DNA of 64,000 nt from Rhodamnia argentea. Taxonomy: Eukaryota; Streptophyta; Magnoliopsida; Myrtales; Myrtaceae. The first letter of the stretch is position 1. Each line of letters begins with the position of its first letter. The stretch is taken from positions 3,410,001 to 3,474,000 of the forward strand of contig NC_063151.1 of NCBI RefSeq assembly GCF_020921035.1. The letters are read 5' to 3'. Shown here one piece after another: positions 9,180 to 20,804 of the stretch. The notes under the pieces are model-generated. The model was not told where the DNA came from. It was given only the letters and a program-made list of their open reading frames with translations, and made no database searches. The translations under genes were made by a program, and so were the position numbers.

Positions 9180-12100
9180 ATGGGTTCACCAAAATTTGAG
9201 ACGCCAGTTCATCTTCTAGCCTCCTTTGCCCTTTTCACAGTGCTTGTAGTTATCATTCCACAAGGTGCAGTTCCTGCTTATGCCTCCACACTGGAAGCAC
9301 AAGCCCTTCTCAAATGGAAATCCAGCCTTCAAAACCAAAACCAATCCACCTCTTCTCTATCTTCATGGACTCTCCCTCCTCAAAACGCTACCGGCTCCAA
9401 CGCGACGGCAGCGAGCCCGTGCGGTTGGTACGGCATCGCATGTAACCTGGCCAGGAGCGTGATTGGAATCAACCTCACCAGTTCGAACATCAGAGGTACG
9501 CTCGATGAGTTCCCGTTCTCCTCTTTGCCGTATCTTACCTATATAGACATGTACATAAATGAACTCTCCGGCGGTATTCCACCTCAAGTTGGCCTTTTGA
9601 CCAACCTCACCTACCTTGACCTCTCCTTTAACCAATTATCCGGGCAAATACCGCGGGAGATTGGGGATCTCACAAAGCTTGAGGTGCTACACCTGATTTC
9701 GAACAAGTTGAATGGCTCTATCCCTGACGAAATTGACCGGTTGCGTTTGATGAACGAGCTCGCCTTGTACTCGAACCAATTGGATGGATCCCTTCCTTCT
9801 TCCTTGGGTAACTTGAGCAGCCTCGCTCGACTATATCTATATAACAATTCATTTTCCGGTTTTATTCCTCTTGAAATGGGAAATTTGACCAACTTGGAGG
9901 AGATTTACATGGATACCAACTTCCTAACAGGGCCAATTCCTCCCGCGTTTGGGAAATTGACAAAACTAATGGAATTGCACGTATATGATAATGAACTTAC
10001 TGGTTCTATCCCACCAGAGATAGGGAACTTGAATCTTCTTCGCCGACTCAGCCTGTACTACAACAATCTTACTGGTTCAATCCCCTCAACATTAGGAAAT
10101 TTGACAGAGCTTACACTTCTTTCTCTGTATGGCAACCAGCTTTCTGGTATCATTCCTGATGAGTTAGGAAACCTTCGAGCTATGATCGATTTCGAGCTGA
10201 GTATGAATCAGCTCACTGGTCCTGTTCCTTCTTCTCTGGGCAATATGACAGACCTGAAATATTTATACCTCCGTGAGAACCAACTTTCCGGTTCAGTTCC
10301 TGAATTCCTTGGGGATTTGACAAACCTGGTGGTGCTACAATTGGATACAAACCAGTTCACCGGTTTCATGCCAGATAACTTGTGCCGAGGTGGATCACTG
10401 CGTAACCTCACCATGGCCGGCAACAACCTCACAGGTTCCATACCCAGAAGCTTGAGAAATTGCACGAGCTTACTCAGGGTACGCCTCGAGGAGAACCAAC
10501 TCACTGGAAATCTTTCCGATGTTTTCGGCGTCTACCCAAACTTGGACTTCATGGATTTGAGTTTCAACAAGTTTTACGGGGAAATCTCGGTTAATTGGGG
10601 AAGTTGTCCGCGTTTGAGGGATCTACGAATTGCTGGGAACAACATGACCGGTACCTTGCCTCCTGAGATCGGAAATGCGACTGAACTACAAGGACTCGAT
10701 CTTTCTTCCAATGGTTTAGTCGGTGAGATTCCAAAGGAACTCGGGAAATTGACCTCTTTGGTGAGGTTGAACTTGAGCAGGAATCAACTTTCTGGCATAA
10801 GTCCCGACTTCGTTTCACTATCTGGTCTTCAAAGAGTGGATTTGTCCAGGAATAGATTAAGCATGTCTATCCCAGAGAGAATCGGGCAGTTGGCAGACTT
10901 AGTCCTCCTGGATTTGAGCAACAACCGGTTAAGCCAAGAAATTCCTGGCCAGATAGGGATGCTGACTCACTTATCTGAGCTAGACTTGAACAATAACTCA
11001 TTGATCGGTGAGATTCCAGCACAACTCAGCAATCTGCAAAGTTTAGTGAAACTTGACCTCTCACACAACAGTCTTTCTGGCCCTATATACGCCGTTTTCA
11101 AGGATATGCCAGGTTTGGCAACAATTGACATATCCTACAATGAGTTCCAGGGTCCAGTTCCAAACACCACGGCATTCCAAGATGCTCCAACAGAAGCATT
11201 ACAAGGTAACGCTGGATTATGTGGAAATGTTGATGGACTTCAGCCTTGTGATCAATCGGCGCCACTGAAGAAGAAGAAGAACTCCAATACTGATAAGAAA
11301 GTTTTTCTCATTGTTTTCCTCGTACTTGGAGCATTTATCCTGTTTTCTTTCGTCGGAGTATACTACATTTTGCATAGAAGAAAGAACCGCCGACAAGCAG
11401 AGCCAGCGAGAGAGAGAGAGAAATTGGTTTCTATATCTACTTACGATGGGAGGATATTGTACGAAGAAATCATCGAAGCGACTGAGAATTTTAATGACAG
11501 ATACTGCATTGGAGTTGGAGGATATGGAAGAGTCTTCAGAGCAAAGCTAAGATCAGGCGTTGCGGTGGCTGTGAAGAAGCTTCATCAGATGTCCGATAGC
11601 GGGCAAACGAATCAGAAGGAGTTTCAGAGTGAGATAAGGGCATTGACGGAAATACGACACCGCAACATCGTGAGACTCCACGGCTTCTGTTCACATCCCC
11701 AGCACTCGTTCTTGGTGTACGAGTATCTGGAAAGAGGAGACCTGTCTGCAACCCTGAGCGACGATGGCGACGCGAAAGAGTTGGGTTGGGATAGGAGGGC
11801 CAATATTGTTAAAGGCATAGCTCATGCTCTGTCTTACATGCACCATGACTGTGTGCCACCTATTGTTCACCGAGACATATCAAGCAACAACATCTTGCTT
11901 GATTATGAGTGCGAGGCCCGTGTTTCCGACTTTGGTACAGCCAAGCTTCTCAAGCTAGACACGTCGAATTGGAGCGCTGTCGCTGGGACATACGGATACG
12001 TCGCCCCAGGTAATTCAATGGATATCTACTGTTCTCCTATGGTGAGCTTGAAAAGTAATAGTCTGCCAGTGCTGATGCATTTTCTTCTTAATGTGTAGAG

Positions 12101-12409
12101 CTAGCTTACACAATGAAGGTGACCGAGAAATGCGATGTGTACAGCTTCGGGGTCGTGGCGATAGAGGTGATCCATGGAAAACATCCGGGTGAAACCATCT
12201 CATCCCTCTTAGCTGCATCGGATAAGGAGATTGCAACAATCCTGAAAAATATGCTGGATTCGCGCCTACCAGCCCCAATGCCCGGCCTTCAGGATGAACT
12301 TCTAGTCATCTTCAAGCTCGCAATTGCTTGTTTATCCACCAATCCACGACTCAGGCCGTCGATGAACATGGTTTCTCAGATGCTATCGGCATGTTCAGCC
12401 GCTCACTGA
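9180..12409 (+). CDS. MIK2-like LRR receptor-like serine/threonine kinase, complete (2 exons, 1046 aa)
   Basis: Exons are 9180-12009 and 12099-12409. A GT-AG intron of 89 bp splits the Glu codon of the kinase APE motif. Residues 1-36 are a signal peptide ending VPAYAS. The LRR N-terminal domain follows (EAQALLKWKSSL, SLSSW, CGWYGIAC), then about 23 repeats of some 24 residues with LxGxIP cores (about residues 100-670). A juxtamembrane KKKK stretch precedes a single membrane helix near 706-730 (VFLIVFLVLGAFILF). The kinase domain has the Gly loop GVGGYG at 778, the lysine in AVKKLH, HRD at 897-899, DFG at 917-919 and APE across the intron. It is thus an RD kinase with all catalytic residues. 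An in-frame ATG at 9078 lies upstream of the TATA box and would bury the signal peptide, so 9180 is preferred. The family (LRR-XII/MIK2 type) acts at the plasma membrane in peptide or pattern perception. The ligand of this member is unknown. Confidence 0.93.
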
Positions 12410-12625
12410 TGTGGTCATTGTCCCCAGTAATAGGTTAATGCAAGAGGAACTATAGCTTCTAGCAATTGAATTGATCATCTCTAATGGTGCCTTTTATCTT
12501 CATAGATGACTGTAGTATGGGGAAGTGAGCTTGTAATAATACATGACAGGCGAATACTCAGAAGCTACAAGTTGTGGCAATGATTACTATATTACAAGCC
12601 TTTGATGTATTACAATATCTGCTTG

Positions 12626-13046
12626 TGTCATGGACCAAAGAAGAGTGCCACGTCATCCATCCAAGGGGGGCTCACCCAAGCCATTAGATCGTAAAGGGGT
12701 TCAATCTCCACCTTCGGATTTATGTGATAAGGATTAAAGATTTCAATCGTTGGATGTGACTAATCTCCACCGTTGGATTGATGTGACGAGGGTTACCATC
12801 CTCGACCGTTAGATGAAGTAAATCTCCACCACCAGATCGACAAGAAGAGAATTGATATCATCCACCGTTAGATCGTGTAGTAAATCAATGATTGTGATAA
12901 GATATCCACTAATACAAATAGAGGAGTCATCTATATCATTTGTATCCATCCAAACATTTGAGCAATACAAGCATTTTCTCCCAAAGCTTTCCTCTCTACA
13001 ACCAGGATAATTCAAGTAAGCGACCCCCAAAAGTCGGCTCGTGACA
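12626..13046. mobile_element. Solo LTR (421 bp) with target-site duplication
   Basis: The element begins TGTCATGG and ends CTCGTGACA, so its ends are the inverted pair TGTCA/TGACA. The 4 bp 'cttg' flank it on both sides (12622-12625 and 13047-13050). Inside are several copies of a CCACCGTTGGAT-like phrase (12700-12880) and, near 12910-13000, a TATA-like stretch followed by a short leader-like segment, as expected of LTR promoter and R regions. There are no internal gag-pol sequences, so this looks like a recombined solo LTR. It sits 217 bp beyond the RLK stop and could supply or disturb its 3' end. Confidence 0.7.
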
Positions 13047-13129
13047 CTTGCAGTATAAACTATTATGTTATAATACCTATTACAGCTACGACTATAATAA
13101 TTGTCATATATAATAGAGCCCGAGGTAAT

Positions 13130-14590
13130 TGCAACTTATAATAGCTATCGCATACAATATATGGTCTATGACAACTTGCATGTAATAAAGGGTCAGTTTG
13201 TCTTAGAGAAAACTCACAATTTGAAAAAAAAATTCAGAAAAACAATCACTTATATCTCTTACAAAATATTTTCATCACCCATAAAAATAATTAAATATAA
13301 ATTGTTGTCGATAAAAACATTTACCGTTGACTTATCTTTTTAAACGAATCTTGAATGTATGAAACAAACGAACCCAAAATATTCCAAAGATATCCTCTCT
13401 TATCTTTTCTCCCTTTAACGCTTTTTTAATAGTGTTAATCATAATTACAATTTGCATATGCAGGCATTATAGTATATTAATTAACCTATCATGGATACTG
13501 TAGTTTTAGTTTAAAAAAAAAAAAAAAAGGTTTTCCAGTCCTATATGGAAAGTCTCCATAGCCACAGCAAAGACAAAACATCCTATTCCTAGCAAATTGC
13601 ATCCTTTACGGCTAAAATCGGTTCTGTCCCTTAGGTACGGACGACAAGACCTTGGTACAAATGAAATGGAGCATAAACATGCATCTTCCAATCCCTTTGT
13701 GACGGACAACAAGACCTTGGTACAAATGAAATGGAGCATAAACATGTGTCCTCCAATGACAGAGAACATTGACTATCAAATTTAATGTGTTAATATGATA
13801 AAATTTCTTCAACGTGGATTTTGACGACAGAATTTTCCACATCGTATATGCGACTTCAAAAAATTGTCATAAACCACTTCGCAGCACAGCGTGGAAACAG
13901 AATGCAATCTATGTATTGAAATCAAGATTAACACTATACAGGGTGTCGAAGATGGAACAGAAAAACACAACCATCCATTGCGGTAGATGAACTTGCAGAA
14001 AATTAGGACAATCGCTAAACCAGACGCAAGTATGAACACATAACACCAATTAGCACATTGCTCACATCTCTAGCCAATCATGTTAAATACTGGACAAGGT
14101 TTGCCGTATTCCTCGATGAACTCAATGAAAGGAGCGTAATACCAGAACATGTTCACAGTGAGAAGGAAACGAAAATCCAGACACAAGACTATCACGTGAA
14201 ATAGTTGGTCTGCGATGTTTCTTATCAAACCAATGTGATGCTGCTCTCGCCGCCAGGCGGTTTGCGCACGCCGCCCAGGTAGTCCCGAGATTCTACCTTA
14301 CCATCAGCGAAAATGTCGTTGCCACTTATCTCGCGCAGTTTCGCCACACTTAGTGGTTTCTCCGCAGATGATGGAGGCACGTCACCCTCGAAGATGTTGT
14401 TTCCTGAAAGTTCAGAGAATTTCTTGTCATAGATCTTCTTCGCCGTCTTCAGCACAGGTTCTTCAGTGGACATTATATTACTCTGACCTCCAGCGGGCTG
14501 ATCCATATAAAAATTTTAGAGTCAGGTCATTCTAGATCCAAGAAGACCTCATAACAATGGTTTAGAGAAAAAGAATCAATATGTTGCTAT
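13130..14590. repeat. Parent block of the 3740-5205 segmental duplicate
   Basis: Covers the 3' flank, last exon and part of the last intron of the DUF4057 gene, in the same orientation as the copy at 3740-5205. Within it, 13625-13745 holds two adjacent copies of a 'gacaagaccttggtacaaatg'-type unit of about 65 bp, where the other copy has one. Confidence 0.8.
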
Positions 14591-17500
14591 GCTTCCCAAG
14601 AAGCACCATGGATTATCACTGGTTATTGACGCTTATCATATATTGCAATTTTCACAGCCCCACTTTATGAGAAAATACTTCAACGGGTATCAATGTCACG
14701 TGATTGACATATATTCGCATGGGCCAATCAATAATAGCATGTCTTTCAACTAACATGTTGTATAGTTGCCACATAACTATTTTCTTCTACTTAAGACAGA
14801 GGGAATAGTAGGGGCCAACTCAACAAAGTCACTTACATTAGAAACTTTGACAGATGTGCGTAAATTATGTTGTGCAGATTCTCCCATGTCTTGATACATT
14901 GCAAGTGAACGTGAATCCAATGTCCTGGGCAAGATTTCAGGTGGAGGTGCAAATATGTCATGCCCACTAAGCTCTTTGGTTTTAGCTTGGGAGTTCTGCT
15001 TTTTCAACATCCCGTCTGACTCACTTTCCAGCGTCCCACTCAATTCGCGTTGTTTCGCAACCTCAGGCAGAGTAGTTGGCTTTCTTTGAGAAACACTCTC
15101 TTCCTCACCAAAGGAGATGTGACTGATTCCAGCAAGAGCTTGCTAGTAATGTTTTCAGGAGGAAGTGAAAGTAAATTACGAATGACTATGGAGATTTAAG
15201 ATTATGCACGCAGAACTTTGAATATTCAAAAGGATAATTAGGACCTGGTATATTTGCTCAGCCGAACAAAAATTGAAAAGATAAAACAGAATACCTGGTA
15301 CATTCGGATTCCTGTTCTGTTGTTTGGAGTAGTATCGCCAGACTCTGACGGATCATTTTCTCCACTACCTGAAAAGATGCCACTTCCAGTTATCTCCTTC
15401 ATTTTGTAACCCGAACACGGCTTCCTGAAAGTTGCAAAAAAGCAGCTTCAATGAATAGAAAAAAGGAAAGAAAGAAAGAAAGTAAGAATGAATGAATGAA
15501 TGGAGAAATATATGCATATAGAGATTCCCAAACATTTTCATAGAACTAATTGGGAATACTAATATATTGCATTATTTTGCGTAGTTATTAATTGCCGGTG
15601 TTTCAAGTTCATTTATTAGATATGACGTGCACATTATAATGTATTCAGAATTCACGGTAAGAGAAATGGAGATATTAGAATGCAGTATAAAACATGTTTA
15701 GCCAAATTTAATATATCTCCTATGGCATTGGATACTTGCAGCATCCAACAAGGACTTTATTGCCAAAAAGGCAATGATAGATAGGAGCATGTAGTGACAG
15801 TCCTGTATATCGACTCTATTTCCTCTGAGCCTGAAGTAACTCAGAGCAGAGTCCTAACATACCCAAGAAGCCTAATTGATCTGGCAAAGTAGAGTTTGTT
15901 CATCTTCTAGAAGGAAATTCTTTTGCCTGGTTCCAACATTTCTTTTATGAACTTCATGAAGTAATTTGTATTAAAGAAACATTTAAACCATTCAGCTTTA
16001 GAATTAAGCTAGACTAGAAACTCCTACCATAACTTTTTTCTACGACAAGAAAGCCACCTTAGGCAATTATGTCTTCAACCCAGTCAATACCTCCTAACCT
16101 AGTGGATCAAATAAGATTCCAACCTCAGGGGGTTGTAGATGTTGGTCGCCCCTTCCCACCGTTGTTTTGGAATTAAAGAAATCATAGTAAGACACCAACC
16201 AAAGCGCAGTTGGGTGGCCTTAAAGACACGGAATTTCTTCCACTCGCTAGTGAGGAGAATCAAAACTTCATGTCACCTTCCGAATTCACAGTTATGTGCT
16301 TGTATGGATGGCCTATGCTGGAAGAAAGTACAATTTACTTAAAGTGTTAGAATCACATGATGCTGAACTAGAATTGGTACTCGCACTTATCGTAACTGTG
16401 TGTGTTTGCATATAGTTAGATAAGTCTGTAAGATTAATGTGAAATTGGCATAAACTGAAGTAGAAGTTGTGGGTTTGGGGGGGGTGGGGGGTGGTTGTTG
16501 GTTTGATGGCAACGGAAAAAATATTGATGATGAGACAACTATTGTTTGATTATTCTTCACATATCTTAGAGTTTCCAACTTCATGTATTTGTCCTCACAT
16601 ACCTTCTGGATTTCCTTAAAGTCAAGAACATCTCCTTCCTCTATATCCTAATTCAAATGTTAATCTTACAGCATTCTAAAGGTTATGGTTGTCAATCATC
16701 ACTCAGATCTCAATTCCTGGTTGATTAAAAGTTGCATCTTATCAACCTAAAATTACTCCAAGATAATTTTGTTTCGTTTGCCCTGAGAAGAAAAAAAGAG
16801 GCACATCCTATAAGGAAATGAGAAATCTAAATCCAAAAAAGGAAAAAATCTAAATCCCAATTTATCTTCTTACATCATACAGAGATCCGAATGTTCTGTA
16901 ATTTTTTTTCTAGTTTACTTCAAAAACAGTAATCTTCTCGATTGTGGCAAAGTTCCCGTGCAATTATGTACCAATAAGAAACAAGCCAATGAGATCAACC
17001 GCATCTTACACAACTTATATAACTCAGAATTCAAGTTCAACATTTGAAACCGCAAAAGCTAAAAAACAAAACAAAACAAAAAAAATCGAAAGTAAAAGAA
17101 GTCAAATTAAAAGAGCAATAAAAGTTGCCAAAAGAGAGAAGATAAATGCGAAAATGGTGGTAAACCCGGAGAATGCAATCTGTACACAATTATTTTAATA
17201 AAAAAAAAAGGGCAAAAGTAATCTCAGAGCACGTGAGAGTGGCGATTGGAATGAAGCTGAGCTGATCAAATTCAAGTGAAATGAAATCGGATCTTACCTC
17301 TTGTTCAAGCTCTCAGCTTCTTCATCGGTCACCTGACCTCCAAACACCACCTTACTGATCCCATCCGACGGCTACCATTTCCCCCAACCCAAGCAACAGA
17401 AGACCCACAAATCTCAACACAGGTGGTAACCAAAAAGAAAAAAGAAAAAATTCGCAAGCCGATCAAAATTGCCCAAAACCAAAAAGGAAGCAACGGAGGA

Positions 17501-17636
17501 TTACCTGATGGGGACGCGCACTGGGGCGAGAAGAACCGGACCCCGGTCGGGCCGTGTCCGGAGCCGGGGTCTCGGACCAAGTCAGTAGATCCGCCGTGGA
17601 AGTGTGGGGCTTCCTCACGGGAGTGCTCCTCTCCAT
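14225..17636 (-). CDS. DUF4057-family protein (5 exons, 304 aa)
   Basis: Complement of exons 17505-17636, 17298-17371, 15295-15424, 14837-15142 and 14225-14497. All junctions are GT-AG and the phases join to 915 nt including the stop. The protein opens MERSTPVRKPHTSTADLLTW, the hallmark start of this plant family, then RPHQ-PSDGISKVVFGGQ. It contains four related short motifs of the form (L/I)(S/T)G-x-x-IF: EITGSGIFSG, ELSGHDIFAP, ELSGNNIFEG and EISGNDIFAD. It ends YLGGVRKPPGG and SSITLV. The length is normal for the family as I remember it. It is predicted to be soluble, largely disordered and of unknown biochemical role; I recall only descriptive family annotations. The leader has a (GA/CT) run near 17846-17864. 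The third intron (15425-17297) is long and holds no other gene. A truncated copy of exon 5 lies at 4851-5110. Confidence 0.92.
16470..16500 (+). other. G-rich tract with G-quadruplex potential inside the DUF4057 intron
   Basis: Plus-strand run with GGG blocks separated by T or TTT (variants of GGGTTTGGGG and GGTGGGGGG), enough for four G-triplets. It lies on the non-transcript strand of the long intron 15425-17297. Whether it folds or matters is unknown. Confidence 0.4.
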
Positions 17637-17845
17637 TTGAAGCTCTGTTCTTTCGCCCCTCCCTCTCTCTGTTCCCACAGCAAGACTTGCAATTCCCGTC
17701 TTCGATTGCGTTATCTTACCCTTCTGCCGGCTACCCACAACGAACTTCAATCGGAAGAATTCAGTGTTCGAAAGTCGAAGCCCACACACAAACAGAGATA
17801 GTATAAGTAAAACTATAGAAACGAAAAAGAAGGGGAAACGGGAGG

Positions 17846-17864
17846 AGAGAGAGAGAGAGAGATA
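17846..17864. repeat. (GA)n microsatellite in the DUF4057 leader
   Basis: About nine GA units, 210 bp upstream of the ATG at 17636, reading as CT repeats in the transcript sense. CT/GA runs of this kind are common in plant 5' leaders and are known binding sites of GAGA-type BPC proteins. Confidence 0.6.
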
Positions 17865-17959
17865 TTTCTCTTCAAACGCAAGTCTCAAAAGGGTCACTCT
17901 GTTCTGTTGCGTGTGAGGACGACGGAGGAGAAAACAACAAAAAAGCACCGATTTTTCCT

Positions 17960-18660
17960 TAAAATTTCCTTTGTTCTCTCCTTCTTCTTCGTGTCGCCCG
18001 ATAAATGTTTTTTTAATACGGTGTCGAAATGACGAGAATGGCCTCGTGGTCTGGAAGCTTCTTGTGGGGGCGATATGCGGGGTTCTTGAGCTGGAACGCT
18101 AAGGAAATGGATCCCCTAACATTAATATGAGGGGTGACATTGATCTAATCAAGCCATCTAAATCAAAATAAATGGTTTGATTTGATCCATATCACCTATT
18201 CAAAAGCGGGAGAAAATGTGAACATAAATTTTTTAAAATTTTGAAGAGGTGACATGAATCAAATTAGATCGTCCATTTTGATTTGAATGGCTCAATTTAA
18301 TCAATGTCACCCTTTGTAATATTAGGAGATCCGGATCCAATGCCGAGGGCAGGGTGAGTATCATAATGCTGGGCCGTTCTTCTTTTTATGAGCCATAAAA
18401 GGAAGGAGGAGGATGATATGAATTTTCGAATACAATGAAATGATGCCGGGCCTCATCTTCGAGCCGATGATTTTCTTTTCTTTTTTTTAAATTTGGGGAG
18501 CACGTGCAGACAAAGTGATTGCCGGATGGCGGTGGCTGGAACGGTTTAACCGGCCGTTTGAGGACTAATCATTTTCAGATGACTCCTAATGATGCATTAG
18601 AGGAGGTTTTTATCTGGATAAGTCCATATCCGGGGTGATTATAAGCCGGCTTTCGCCGGT
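17960..18660. other. Intergenic, upstream of the DUF4057 gene
   Basis: Probable promoter region of the minus-strand gene up to about 18.1 kb. At 18100-18340 there is a small inverted repeat: 'acattgatctaatcaagccatctaaatcaaaat' returns inverted around 18270-18310, centred near 18220. This is consistent with a 240-bp MITE relic. No gene was recognised. Confidence 0.45.

Positions 18661-18663
<3 letters not shown>

Positions 18664-18751
<88 letters not shown>
18664..18751. repeat. Long uninterrupted (TC)44 microsatellite
   Basis: 88 bp of perfect TC/GA dinucleotide. It is far from any recognised gene start, so it is probably a hypermutable neutral locus. Confidence 0.95.
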
Positions 18752-18752
<1 letters not shown>

Positions 18753-19500
18753 AAATTCATTCCCTATTCATTTCACGATGCTTGGAAATTTTACTAGGTA
18801 ATGCGATAAGAGAGAAAAAGCAGAAATTACGTAGTTTTCGCAGCGCTGGGAATAACCAACGCGATATCGGGATTAATAAGCACCAGTGGGAGGTATTTTG
18901 GACCGCATATATCTTTCAAAAATTAAAGTACAAATAAAATGACATTTAAAGAAGAGGCCTTCAATTAAGTTCCCGCCTCGTCACAAACCGAACAATCAGG
19001 ATTATTTTCGTTCATTTTCATCTCGGTGTAACATTCGGAAAGTCTCTTTTATGTGATACCGTTTTCATGTTTTGATTACATAAATGTGGTAACAGATTCT
19101 ACCGTATTGTGAGCAATCGAGCAAATGTCGGTGCGTATATACGAATCATCGTATAGTTAGATAATTTAAAAGACTTCTCTCTAGTCCAGAACCGTTGTAA
19201 ATGGTCAATTTTATTGCATATACATAACGAATAAAATCATATTGAAATTCGAAAGGATTTTCCTTTAAATTTCATTTTCTTGGAAAAACTCTTAACCTTT
19301 TATTCAGAAAAAGAATTAAACATGCTTTAACTCTCGCGCGCGTGAAAATATTTCCAACCTACTTATGATCGGCATTCGGACCTCAAGGCATCTGACCACG
19401 CTTGGTTGATGTATATTTTGTGTTAAGCAATTTTGAAATGAAGAAAATGAAGAGAAAAAAGAGAGGGCAGGCATTGGCAAGCACCGGCAGAGAAGGCATG
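18752..19500. other. Intergenic, nothing recognised
   Basis: AT-rich sequence, no coding or RNA signal. A 'cgcgcgcg'-like stretch near 19335 is too short to interpret. Confidence 0.4.
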
Positions 19501-19519
19501 GAATTTGATCAACCGGCAT

Positions 19520-20000
19520 TGGATAGAGGCAAGCATTGATCGGCGACCCTCATCGCCGCAAATCTCGTCGCTCGTCAAAGCACAACAAAAGCACCAAGCG
19601 ACGGAGGTCGATGAAGCTCAATGAGGCCCGTCGCCGAGGTCGAGACCCGAGTTGAGGGCCACAAGGGTCGAGTGACCTCACGGGACAAGACACCTTCCCA
19701 AATTTGGCCTTTAATGGCCGAGCTTCCCGGAGTTGGCCTTCGATGGTCAACGCAAACTCAAGGGACACTGAGGTTGTGCGACCTCCGGCAGGCCCCAGCA
19801 AGGGTTCTTGGGGTTGCGTGACCTATGGCGAGGGTTCCAAGGGTCGCGTGACCTCCGCCAAGGGTTGCGAGGGTCACATGACCCCAAGCAGCCCTCGCGA
19901 AGGTCGCAGTACGCTAGTGTTGTACGACTGCAGTCAACAACACTTCACCGAGGTCCATCCAACTCCTCCATCTCCGCGAACTCTAGATCCGTAGAGAAGA
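19520..20000. repeat. GC-rich degenerate minisatellite-like block
   Basis: A local GC island with at least five diverged copies of a unit containing 'agggtcgcgtgacc' (about 19655, 19770, 19810, 19840 and 19870). The composition resembles the core of the TIR element at 6798-7576, so this may be the core of a related repeat without clear arms. ORFs through it on both strands reflect its base composition. Confidence 0.45.
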
Positions 20001-20164
20001 TTCACAGTCGCAAGGGTGGAACTGGAATATGAGATTATCGGCGATTTATCTAGCCTTGGGCTTTCATCTTTGCCAATACTGGCATATCCCCAAAGTGGCC
20101 CAATAAATTTTTGCAAACACCTCAGTTTTTTCCCAAGAGCTGAAAAGCACACCATAAATCCTGC

Positions 20165-20606
20165 GGTAATTGGGGAACCGGTACTGAGGGGTAGGTTCTA
20201 GGTTTTAGGAGGTGGAACCTAGAACATGAAACCTGAAACAAGTTTTTATGCTTTTTTTGTTCTATGTCTTCGTGCGATCCTGCGGTATTCCATGACGTGC
20301 GATGATGAGTGTGTAATCTGGAACTATTAATCCGATCTTCCAGTTCTAGCGATATCATGATTGATGCTTTTATTGTGTTAATGTTACATATTATTTATGT
20401 ATCTAAATATGAATTATGGTCAATGGAATGTAGCAGCAAATTGTGATCATTAGAGGTGATAATTCACTACAATCGCTCAATTAAAAATATATGTGGAATC
20501 TAGGTAAACCTTAAAACCTGTGACGAAGTAACTTTCGGGTTTCAAAAAATGGGGAACGGATTAATACGATAAGGAACCTGGAACCGCTCACCCCTATTAT
20601 TGTAGA
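20165..20606. mobile_element. hAT-like non-autonomous element, copy A
   Basis: The left end reads near 'gaggggtaggttctagg' and the right end 'ggaaccgctcacccct', so the ends are loosely inverted. The interior matches the element at 62622-63100 in reverse complement, including 'tgtagcagcaaat', 'gatcatta', 'ataattcac' and 'aatatga'. The 'ggggtgagcggttcc' end type recalls plant hAT MITEs; this is inference from memory. It has no coding capacity. Confidence 0.55.
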
Positions 20607-20664
20607 TTGTTAGAACACATGGAAGTACTTTAGTCGATATATACCTAGATTACCTATTTGTTCT

Positions 20665-20800
20665 TTGTGAAATCGTCAAAAGATTTAGAACTAAATTGGC
20701 AAATTATCAAAAGGTTCATGACTAAATTAACTAAATTGCAATATTTATGACTGAATTGAAATTACTGCAATAAATTTAGGATTCCAATAGATTGATCCAA
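20665..20800. repeat. Single arm of the long-TIR MITE family
   Basis: Contains the arm phrases 'gatttagaactaaattggcaaatt', 'gactaaatt' and 'atttaggattcc' found in the right arms of the elements at 1250-1695 and 24640-25435. No partner arm is nearby, so it is a fragment. Confidence 0.45.
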
Positions 20801-20804
20801 GTAA

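Noticed and set aside
18575..18760. 61-codon ORF of alternating Arg-Glu on the minus strand
   Set aside because: It is a translation of the (TC)44 microsatellite, not a gene.
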